This document shows positions 18,138-25,216 of a stretch of DNA of 64,000 nt, piece by piece (the first letter of the stretch is position 1; each line of letters opens with the position of its first letter). The stretch comes from Microbispora oryzae. Lineage in GTDB: Bacteria > Actinomycetota > Actinomycetes > Streptosporangiales > Streptosporangiaceae. A program made the translations under genes and the position numbers. The stretch is taken from assembly GCF_017896165.1 (NCBI RefSeq), contig NZ_JAFCNB010000001.1, positions 716,382 to 780,381 on the forward strand. The letters are read 5' to 3'. The notes below the pieces were generated by a model. It ran no database searches, was not told the DNA's origin, and saw only the letters and a list, made by a program, of their open reading frames with translations.

Positions 18138-19688
18138 TCAGGGAACGCGCAGGCCGGTGAGGATCTCGGCCGCCGCCTGCCCGCACACCCGCGCGGCGCC
18201 GTGCGTGGCGATGTGCGCCGCCCCCAGGTCCGTACGGCCCGGCAGGCCCATCTCGACCACGATCCCGTCCGGACGGGCGGCGAGCATGCGCTCCAGGAGA
18301 TCGATCTGCCAGGGGTGGCGGTGGGCGTCGCGGACCACTATCACCAGCGGCCGGCCGGCGGCGCCGCCGAGGGCCCGCTCGGGCAGGCCGTCCCGCACGT
18401 CCTGCTCGCGCAGCCGCAGGACCGTGGTGCCCGGCATCAGGGCGGTCAGCGCGTCACCCGCACCCCACGGCGTGCCCCTGTCGATGGCGAGGTTGGTCTC
18501 CGGGGCGAGCTCGACGACGTGCGGGGCGGCGGCCAGCGGCAGTGCCCCGGCCAACCCGGCCGTCCCCGTCACCCGGTCCGCCCCGGCCGCCCCGGCCGGC
18601 CCGGCGGCACCGTCACGCCATGTCACCCGGACCGCGCGGCGGGCGGCGACCAGCCCGATCCCGTCCGCCCCCGCGACGGTGGGCGGGATCGGCGCCGGCG
18701 TGCTCGCGAAGGCACGGACGCGCCCGGCGGCCTCGGCGAGCCGCTCCTCCGGCAGCAGGCCCCCGGCCACCGCGTCGGCGATCGCGTCCCTGATGAGGTC
18801 GGCGGTGGCCTCGTCGGCGTTCTCCCCGCCGACGCACACGGCGTCCGCGCCCGCCGCGACGGCGCGGGCGCTCGCCTCGCCCAGGCCGTACGCGCCGGAG
18901 ACGGCGGCCATCTCGATGCCGTCGGTGACGACCAGGCCCTCGAAGCCGAGCTCGGTCCTGAGCAGGCCGGTGAGGATGCGCGGGCTGAGCGTCGCCGGGC
19001 GCTCGCCGTCGTACGCGGGGACGAGCAGGTGACCCGTCATGATCGCGCGGACACCCGCGCGGACGGCGGCCAGGAACGGCGGCAGCTCGACCTCGGCCAG
19101 CCGCTCGCGCGAGGCGGTGAGGCGCGGGACGCCGTGATGGGAGTCCACCGCCGTGTCCCCGTGCCCGGGGAAGTGCTTGGCGCAGGCGGCCACCCCGGCC
19201 GATTGCAGGCCCCGGACCCACGCGGCCGTGTGCCGGGCGACCAGCGCCGGGTCGGCCCCGAACGACCGCAGCCCGATCACCGGGTTGCCGGGGTTGGAGT
19301 TCACGTCGGCGGCGGGCGCGAAGTCGAGGGTGATCCCGGCCGTCCGCAGGTCGCGGCCGACGTCCGCGGCCACCCGCTCGGTCAGCTCCTCGTCGTCGAC
19401 CACGCCGAGGGCGTAGTTGCCGGGCCGGGAACTGCCCGTCCGCGCCTCCAGCCGGGTGACGTCGCCGGCCTCCTCGTCGATGCCCACCAGCAGGCCCGGA
19501 TTGTCCGCCCGCAGGACGGCGGTCAGGCCGGCCAGCTGGTCGAGGGTCGCGACGTTGCGGGAGAACAGCACGACGCCCCCGAGACCTCCGGCCACCCGTC
19601 TGCGGACCCAGTCCGGCGCGGCCGTCCCGAGGAAGCCCGGGAGCAGGACCGTGTCCGCCAGGCGCAGCAGGTCCGCGCTCCGCCTCAT
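18138..19688 (-). CDS. Glycoside hydrolase family 3 protein (NagZ-like beta-N-acetylhexosaminidase)
   Basis: 516 aa. GH3 N-terminal TIM barrel with the NagZ hallmark KHFPGHGDTAVDSHHG (about 170-185), which carries the catalytic His/Asp loop, and VTDGIEM near 252, which carries the Asp nucleophile. A C-terminal alpha/beta domain (about 370-515) follows. No signal peptide is evident, so a cytoplasmic role such as muropeptide or chitooligosaccharide recycling is likely. The palindrome at 19730-19748 resembles the box recognised by ROK-family amino-sugar repressors, which suits this substrate class. Confidence 0.9.
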   Translation of the reverse strand: MRRSADLLRLADTVLLPGFLGTAAPDWVRRRVAGGLGGVVLFSRNVATLDQLAGLTAVLRADNPGLLVGIDEEAGDVTRLEARTGSSRPGNYALGVVDDEELTERVAADVGRDLRTAGITLDFAPAADVNSNPGNPVIGLRSFGADPALVARHTAAWVRGLQSAGVAACAKHFPGHGDTAVDSHHGVPRLTASRERLAEVELPPFLAAVRAGVRAIMTGHLLVPAYDGERPATLSPRILTGLLRTELGFEGLVVTDGIEMAAVSGAYGLGEASARAVAAGADAVCVGGENADEATADLIRDAIADAVAGGLLPEERLAEAAGRVRAFASTPAPIPPTVAGADGIGLVAARRAVRVTWRDGAAGPAGAAGADRVTGTAGLAGALPLAAAPHVVELAPETNLAIDRGTPWGAGDALTALMPGTTVLRLREQDVRDGLPERALGGAAGRPLVIVVRDAHRHPWQIDLLERMLAARPDGIVVEMGLPGRTDLGAAHIATHGAARVCGQAAAEILTGLRVP

Positions 19689-19729
19689 GCCGTGCCCGCC
19701 GGGCAGCGCTCAGCCATGCCCGGTAATTT

Positions 19730-19748
19730 AATAGGAAAGTTTCCTATT
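19730..19748. promoter_or_regulatory. 19-bp palindrome, ROK (CsnR)-like operator
   Basis: AATAGGAAAGTTTCCTATT, a perfect 9+1+9 palindrome in an AT-rich island 42-60 bp upstream of the GH3 start. Its core AGGAAA-N-TTTCCT matches what I recall of the box bound by the ROK repressor CsnR upstream of actinobacterial chitosanase genes. No ROK gene is in the window. Confidence 0.6.
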
Positions 19749-19771
19749 CGCCAGTGAGGTGGCCTGGGATT

Positions 19772-21148
19772 TCACAGATCGACGCGGCGCAGCCGGTTTG
19801 CCTCCACTTCGAAGCTGGCCACGGTCGAAATGGGGGCGCCCGGCCGGTCCACGAACGCGACCCCCCGGTAGTCGGCCCGGAAGCCGTCCATGCCGGCCGT
19901 ACAGGACACATAGCCGCGGTGGCCGTCGAAGAACGGGATGTGCGGGTTGCGGGCGAGGATCGCGCTGGCGTCGGTGACGCCCGGCATGCTGGTCACCGCC
20001 GTCCCGACGAACTCGACGCCGAGCGCCCGCGACGCGGGGTCCTCCCAGTCGGCGCGCAGATCGCACGCCCAGTTGTTGTGCACGTCGCCGCTGATCACCA
20101 CCAGGCCGTCCGGCGCGTGCGCCAGCACCCGCTCCCGCGAGGCGGGGAACCCGTCCCAGGCGTCCGCGCTCGGCGGATCCGCGGGGAAGGCGCGCCGGGC
20201 GAAGAAGACCGCTTGCGCCAGCACCTTCCACCGGGCCGTGGAACCCGTCAGGCGCGCGGTGAGCCACCGTTCCTGCTCCTGGCCCAGCATGTCGGCGCCG
20301 TCGCGGTACTGGCGGGTGTCCACCATCATGAAGTCGGCGACCCGCCCGTACGGCCGCCACCGGTAGTTCTGCAGGGCGGCCCCCGACGGGCGCACGCGCA
20401 GCGGCATGTGCTCGTAGTAGGCCTTGTAGGCGGCGGCCTTCCGCTTGGCGAAGGCCGCCGGGCTGGTGCCGTCCCCGGGCAACGCCCCGGACCAGTTGTC
20501 CCGCACCTCGTGGTCGTCGGGCAGCGCGACCCACGGCGCCGCCGCGTGCGCGGCCTGCAGATCGGCGTCCATCCGGTAGCGGGCGTAGCGGTCGCGGTAG
20601 GCGCCGAGCGTCCGGCACTCGGCCTCCGACTCCAGCGGGCGCACGTAGCGGCCCGGGCCCGGGTTCTTCGGCTTGCCGTACTCGTAGATGTAGTCGCCCA
20701 GGTGGACGACCACGTCGGGCCGCTCGTCCGCCAGATGTCGCAGTGCCGTGAAGTAGCCGTGCTCGTAGCGCTGGCAGGAGACGAAGGCGAACCGCACCGG
20801 CGCGGTCGACTCGGGGGCGGGGGCGGTCCTCGTACGGCCGGCCGGGCTGACGTGATCGTCGACGGAGAAGCGGTAGAAGTAGTCGGCCGCCGGGCGCAGC
20901 CCGGAGAGGCGTACGTGCACGCTGTGGGCCCAGTCCGGCTGCGCCGTGACCGTCCCGGACCTCACCACGCGCGCGAAGCTCTCGTCGTCGGCCACCTCCC
21001 ACCGCACGGTCACCGCCTGGGCGGGCATGCCGCCGGGCCGGGCCGGATGGAGCGGTTCGGGCGCCAGGCGCGTCCAGAGGATCACGCCGTCGGGTAAAGC
21101 TTCGCCGGAAGCCACCCCGAGGGTGAACGGATAGCCCAGTTTCGCCAT
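19772..21148 (-). CDS. PhoD-like alkaline phosphatase, apparently without signal peptide
   Basis: 458-aa PhoD-family metallophosphatase. It has an N-terminal PhoD_N fibronectin-like part (FTLGVASGEALPDGVILWTRLAP) and a metallophosphatase domain with FAFVSCQRYEHGYFTALRHL, VVHLGDYIYEYG, LPDDHEVRDNW and ISGDVHNNW. PhoD enzymes are normally Tat-exported phosphodiesterases/phosphatases. Here the ATG at 21148 opens directly in the mature domain, and the upstream frame to 21211 gives no RR-signal. It is divergent from the KstR2-like regulator with a shared 92-bp promoter region. Confidence 0.9.
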   Translation of the reverse strand: MAKLGYPFTLGVASGEALPDGVILWTRLAPEPLHPARPGGMPAQAVTVRWEVADDESFARVVRSGTVTAQPDWAHSVHVRLSGLRPAADYFYRFSVDDHVSPAGRTRTAPAPESTAPVRFAFVSCQRYEHGYFTALRHLADERPDVVVHLGDYIYEYGKPKNPGPGRYVRPLESEAECRTLGAYRDRYARYRMDADLQAAHAAAPWVALPDDHEVRDNWSGALPGDGTSPAAFAKRKAAAYKAYYEHMPLRVRPSGAALQNYRWRPYGRVADFMMVDTRQYRDGADMLGQEQERWLTARLTGSTARWKVLAQAVFFARRAFPADPPSADAWDGFPASRERVLAHAPDGLVVISGDVHNNWACDLRADWEDPASRALGVEFVGTAVTSMPGVTDASAILARNPHIPFFDGHRGYVSCTAGMDGFRADYRGVAFVDRPGAPISTVASFEVEANRLRRVDL

Positions 21149-21206
21149 AGATTCGATCCTGCCCCATCGACACCGGCCAAGGGGGGCGTACGAGTCGAGA
21201 GCCCCG

Positions 21207-21220
21207 AACAAGCTCTTGCT
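21207..21220. promoter_or_regulatory. KstR2-type operator
   Basis: AACAAGCTCTTGCT, an exact match to the published KstR2 motif AnCAAGnnCTTGnT. It is centred about 27 bp upstream of the GTG of the KstR2-like gene and about 65 bp upstream of the divergent phoD-like gene. Position and identity imply autoregulation. Confidence 0.75.
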
Positions 21221-21240
21221 CGGACGGCCATAATGGGTCC

Positions 21241-21918
21241 GTGAACCAGCGTAAGGACTCCGGCGGCACAGCCGCCCCCGTGAAGGCGCGGCGGACGGCC
21301 GCCACCGGGCACTCGCCCTCGGAGCGACGCGACCATCTGGTGAGGCTCGCCGCCGAACTCTTCGCCCGCAAGGGCTTCCAGGCGACGACGGTGCGGGAGA
21401 TCGCCCTGGAGGCGGGGATCCTGTCCGGGAGCCTCTACCACCACTTCGACTCGAAGGAGACGATCGTCGACGAGGTGCTCCGCACCTTCCTCGAGGATCT
21501 CATCACCCGCTACCGGGCGGCGCTGGAAACCCAGACCGACCCAAGGGCCGTCCTGTCGGAGATGGTGCGGATCGGCTTCGGCACGCTGGAGGTCCATCGC
21601 GCGGCCATCACGGTGATGCAGAACGACTGGAGCTACCTGCGGTCGCTGCCGGGCAACCGGTTCGACTACCTGGTCCGGGCCGAGGACGAGGTGGAGCGCA
21701 TCTGGGTGGAGCAGATCAGGCGCGGCCAGGAGCTCGGGCAGCTGCGGCCGGACGCCGATCCCAAGCTGACCTACCGGATGATCCGCGACACGATCTGGGT
21801 GACGGTCCGCTGGTTCCGCCCGGACGGCCCGCTCGACACCGCGGCCCTCGCGGAGCACTACGTCAAGATCCTGTTCGACGGGCTGTCGACGGGAGAGCGG
21901 GCGACCCGGCTTCCATGA
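21241..21918 (+). CDS. TetR family regulator, KstR2-like
   Basis: 225 aa. N-terminal HTH (RRDHLVRLAAELFARKGFQATTVREIALEAGILSGSLYHHFDSKETIVDEVL) and a ligand domain ending RDTIWVTVRWFRPDGPL, which closely tracks mycobacterial KstR2 (regulator of cholesterol C/D-ring catabolism, ligand HIP-CoA). A perfect KstR2 operator stands in its promoter. No steroid-degradation gene is in this window, so targets would be elsewhere in the genome, or the regulator has been repurposed. The GTG start is directly at the edge of the shared promoter. Its stop overlaps the next gene (ATGA). Confidence 0.88.
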   Translation: MNQRKDSGGTAAPVKARRTAATGHSPSERRDHLVRLAAELFARKGFQATTVREIALEAGILSGSLYHHFDSKETIVDEVLRTFLEDLITRYRAALETQTDPRAVLSEMVRIGFGTLEVHRAAITVMQNDWSYLRSLPGNRFDYLVRAEDEVERIWVEQIRRGQELGQLRPDADPKLTYRMIRDTIWVTVRWFRPDGPLDTAALAEHYVKILFDGLSTGERATRLP

Positions 21919-22595
21919 CGCTCCTCACCCACGTGCGGCAGGCCCTGACCGGCGTCGCCGATCCCTCGCGCGCCTCAGCGATGCAGGCGTACATGAAGTC
22001 CGCCATGCCGTTCCTGGGAGTCACGGCCGTGCCGCGCCGGACGGCGCTGCGCCGGGTCTTCTCCGAGCACCGGCTGGACAGCGCGCCCGAGTGGCGCAGG
22101 GCGGTGCTCGGGCTGTGGCGCGAGGCCGAGTACCGCGAGGAGCGGTACGCCGCGATCGAGCTGACGGCGCACCGCTACTACCGGCCCTGGCAGACGCTCT
22201 ACACCGTGCCGATGTACGAGGAGATGATCGTCACCGGCGCCTGGTGGGACCTGGTCGACGAGATCGCCGTGCACCGGATCGGCACCCTGCTGCGCCTGTA
22301 CCCGGACAGCATGCGCCCCCTCATGCTGGAGTGGGCCCGCGACGGCGACCTGTGGAAGCGGCGCACCGCGATCCTCTGCCAGAACGCCTTCCGGGACCGC
22401 ACGGATCCCGGCCTTTTGTACGCGTGCATCGAGCCGAGCCTGTCGGACACCGACTTCTTCGCCCGCAAGGCGATCGGCTGGGCTCTGCGGGAGTACGCCA
22501 AGACCGAACCCGCCGAGGTGGTCAGATATGTCAATCATCACCGCCTCAGCGGGCTGAGCCGCCGGGAGGCGCTCAGGAACGTCCCGGTGACCTAG
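21915..22595 (+). CDS. AlkD-like DNA alkylation repair protein
   Basis: 226-aa HEAT-like helical repeat protein of the DNA alkylation repair (AlkC/AlkD) family, monofunctional DNA glycosylases for alkylpurines. Typical segments: VRQALTGVADPSRASAMQAYMKS, FLGVTAVPRR, WWDLVDEIAVHRIG (the W-W-D-x-V-D motif at the DNA face), WKRRTAILCQNAFRD and FFARKAIGWALREYAKTEP. It overlaps the TetR gene by 4 bp, so the two are one transcript despite no obvious shared function. Confidence 0.92.
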   Translation: MTLLTHVRQALTGVADPSRASAMQAYMKSAMPFLGVTAVPRRTALRRVFSEHRLDSAPEWRRAVLGLWREAEYREERYAAIELTAHRYYRPWQTLYTVPMYEEMIVTGAWWDLVDEIAVHRIGTLLRLYPDSMRPLMLEWARDGDLWKRRTAILCQNAFRDRTDPGLLYACIEPSLSDTDFFARKAIGWALREYAKTEPAEVVRYVNHHRLSGLSRREALRNVPVT

Positions 22596-22717
22596 CGGTG
22601 ACCTGGGGGCCGTCTCACGGCGCGCTCGGATTACATCCCTGAGGTGACATTTTGCTCCGGTGACAACCCGCCTTCCGGATGAGACCTTGGATCCGGGCTA
22701 TCCGAGGGGGCGGCGTG

Positions 22718-25096
22718 ATGGGCGCCTGGTCGGTTCCGGGCTACCGGGAAGTACGCGAGCTGGGCTCGGGCGGAGCGGGGCGGGTCGTGCTGGCGACGTA
22801 CGCCACGACCGGGGCCTACGTCGCGATCAAGTATCTCCGGGACGACCTCCGCGAGGACACGCGCTTCCTGGCCGGATTCCGGCAGGAGGCCCGCGTGATG
22901 GTCGAGCTGAACGACCCCAACGTCGTACGGCTCTACGAATACGTGGAGACCCGCGACGGGGCGGCCATCGTCATGGAGCTCGTCGACGGGGTGCCGCTCC
23001 GCCGGATCCTGGCCGAGCACGGGACCACCAGCCCGGAGGCCGCGCTCGTCGTGCTCAAGGGCTCGCTCGTCGGGCTGTCCGCCGCCCACGCCGCCGGCAT
23101 CGTCCACCGGGACTACAAGCCGGAGAACGTGCTCATCCAGGCCGACGGCGCGAGCAAACTGTCCGACTTCGGCATCGCGACACCCAGCGGCGGACTGGGC
23201 ACGCCCGCGGGCACCCCGCCGTACATGGCCCCCGAGCAGTGGGACGGCAGCCCCGCCAGCCCGGCGACCGACGTCTACGCGGCGACCTGCGTGTTCTTCG
23301 AGTGCCTCACGGGGCACCGGCCGTACCGCGCCGACCACGTGGTGGGACTGCGACGGCTGCACCAGAGCGCGCCCATCCCGGCGCTGGACGTGCCCGCGTC
23401 GGTGCGGACCCTCGTGCTGCGCGGGCTGGCGAAGAACCCCGCCGACCGGCCGTCCACGGCCCGGGCGTTCGTCGCCGACCTGGAGTCGGCGGCGACGGCG
23501 GCCTACGGGACCGACTGGGAGCAGCGCGGGCGCCGCCACCTGGCGGAGCTCGCCACGCTCCTCGCGCTGACCTTCCCGCTGGCGAAGCCGGCCGAGCCCG
23601 TCGAGGTGTCCACCTCGCTGGCGCGGACCGTGCTGACCGGCCGGCTCGCGCACGCCGCGCCCCGCGTCGCGCTCGGGACCGCCGTGCTCTCGGCGCTGGT
23701 CGTCGCTGCGGTCGTCGCCGTCAACCGGCAGACCCCCGTCGCCCAGGACACCCTGCTCACACCCCCCTCTCACAGCGCCACGACGCCGGCCGACACGGAT
23801 CCGGGCGCCGGGGTGGCGGGCGCCGGCGCGGGGGGCGGGCCGGAGCCGTCCCCGGCGGTCTCCCCCACCGTCGACGCGACGTCCGAGGCAGCCGCGCCCC
23901 CGCACGCTTCTCCGGGCACGGGCCCGCACCCGAGTCCGGCGACGAGCCCGCACGCGAACCCGGGCACCCCGCCCGCCGCCTCGCCCGCCGCCTCGCCCAC
24001 GCCGCGGCACGTCTCTCCCTCCCCGTCCCGGCCGGCCGCGCCGCTCAAGGTGACCGGCCTCGGCGTCACCCGCTTCGACGGGCAGTCGGCGACCGTCCGG
24101 GTCGGCGCGAACACCACCGCCAGGGTCCTGCTGACCGTGCGCTTCGCCGAGGGGCCGGCGCCGGACCGGCTCGTCGCCGGCGACCCGCAGACGATCCCCC
24201 TGGAGGGCGCCCGGTCCTACGAGCCGGAGGTCCAGCAGGCCTTCCCGGCGCCGCGGTGCGGGACGTCCGTCTACCGCGGGATCGAGGCCGTGACGGTGCC
24301 GGCGGCGGCCGGCGGCACGGCCCGCAGGACGGTGAAGGTCGCCGGTCCGCCCTGCCCGCCGCCCACCGTCGAGGACGTCGAGATCGACGGCTGGGACGGC
24401 CGGGCGGCGGACGTCGGCGTCAAAACCGGCGGCACCGGCCCGGTGCGGGTGTCCGCCGCTTTCGGCCGCGACGGCAAGACCGTGGCGACCGACACGAAGA
24501 CGTTGTCGGGCAAGCGGTCCTACTCGGCCCGGTTCACCCGTGACCTGGGCCCGGTGGACTGCGGCACGACCGCGGTCTTCGAGGTGCGGGTGACGACCGA
24601 CCCGCCCGCGGCCGGCGGCCCGCGGACCCGGACGGTACGGGTGCCCGGCCCGGCCTGCGCTCCCCCGTCCGTGTCGATCGCCTCCTGGGACGGCGCCTCG
24701 GCGAGGGTGACCGTGCGGGCGAGCACGACGGATCCCGTCGCGCTTCGGGTGTCCTTCACCCAGCGGCTCACGGCGGACGACCGTACAACGACGAACAGCG
24801 GCGTCGCCGGGGACACGCTTTCCGGCCGCACGACGTACACGGCCACCTTCAGCGCGGCGAAGTTCCGGCGGCCGGAGTGCGGTTTCGTCGATGTCAGGAC
24901 CGTGACCGTCACGGCCTCCCCCGGCGGCTCGTCCGCCTCCAGGACCGTGACCACCCGCGGCCCCGCCTGCCCGGAGCAGCCGCCCGCGGAGGGGCCTGGT
25001 GACGAGCCGTCGGAGGACCCGGCGGGCGTCCCGGCCGGGCAGCAGGACGGCGGCGGGAAGTCCGAGGGCGCCGAAACCCCCGCCGCCCCTCGATAA
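22718..25096 (+). CDS. Membrane Ser/Thr protein kinase with three-repeat ectodomain
   Basis: 792 aa. Kinase domain about 5-265: glycine loop GSGGAGRVV, VAIKYL lysine, catalytic HRDYKPENVL near 131, DFG near 150, and APE. A juxtamembrane part, one membrane helix (ALGTAVLSALVVAAVVAV, about 319-337) and a Pro/Thr/Ser-rich stalk (about 345-440) follow. The C-terminal ~310 residues form three homologous ~100-aa repeats, each opening with (G/S)WDG or RFDG and containing one CG and one G-P-x-C-P-type cysteine. The layout implies a surface-sensing kinase; the ligand is unknown. ATG 22718 has GAGGGGGCGG upstream; a GTG one codon earlier is possible. Confidence 0.93.
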   Translation: MGAWSVPGYREVRELGSGGAGRVVLATYATTGAYVAIKYLRDDLREDTRFLAGFRQEARVMVELNDPNVVRLYEYVETRDGAAIVMELVDGVPLRRILAEHGTTSPEAALVVLKGSLVGLSAAHAAGIVHRDYKPENVLIQADGASKLSDFGIATPSGGLGTPAGTPPYMAPEQWDGSPASPATDVYAATCVFFECLTGHRPYRADHVVGLRRLHQSAPIPALDVPASVRTLVLRGLAKNPADRPSTARAFVADLESAATAAYGTDWEQRGRRHLAELATLLALTFPLAKPAEPVEVSTSLARTVLTGRLAHAAPRVALGTAVLSALVVAAVVAVNRQTPVAQDTLLTPPSHSATTPADTDPGAGVAGAGAGGGPEPSPAVSPTVDATSEAAAPPHASPGTGPHPSPATSPHANPGTPPAASPAASPTPRHVSPSPSRPAAPLKVTGLGVTRFDGQSATVRVGANTTARVLLTVRFAEGPAPDRLVAGDPQTIPLEGARSYEPEVQQAFPAPRCGTSVYRGIEAVTVPAAAGGTARRTVKVAGPPCPPPTVEDVEIDGWDGRAADVGVKTGGTGPVRVSAAFGRDGKTVATDTKTLSGKRSYSARFTRDLGPVDCGTTAVFEVRVTTDPPAAGGPRTRTVRVPGPACAPPSVSIASWDGASARVTVRASTTDPVALRVSFTQRLTADDRTTTNSGVAGDTLSGRTTYTATFSAAKFRRPECGFVDVRTVTVTASPGGSSASRTVTTRGPACPEQPPAEGPGDEPSEDPAGVPAGQQDGGGKSEGAETPAAPR

Positions 25097-25103
25097 CGGC
25101 TGA

Positions 25104-25133
25104 CCCAAATATGGCGTTACGTCGCGATTTGGG
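25104..25133. promoter_or_regulatory. Inverted repeat downstream of the kinase gene
   Basis: CCCAAAT and ATTTGGG, perfect 7-bp arms separated by 16 bases, starting 8 bp after the kinase stop. It could be a weak terminator or an operator for the LuxR gene. A second inverted repeat CTTGCG-N5-CGCAAG lies at 25152-25168. Confidence 0.4.
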
Positions 25134-25216
25134 GGTGATTTCGTAATTCACCTTGCGTGGTCCGCAAGATAGGTTCAGATTTCCCGTGAACGCTCAACCT
25201 TTACCCCGCGTCCTAT

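Noticed and set aside
16746..19757. 1003-codon plus-strand frame over the ATP-grasp and GH3 genes
   Set aside because: Antisense shadow: composition Arg/Gly/Pro-rich and no motif, whereas both minus-strand genes show catalytic motifs.
22631..25108. 825-codon minus-strand frame over the kinase gene
   Set aside because: The plus strand has clear HRD, DFG and APE kinase motifs; the minus frame is an Arg/Gly-rich shadow.
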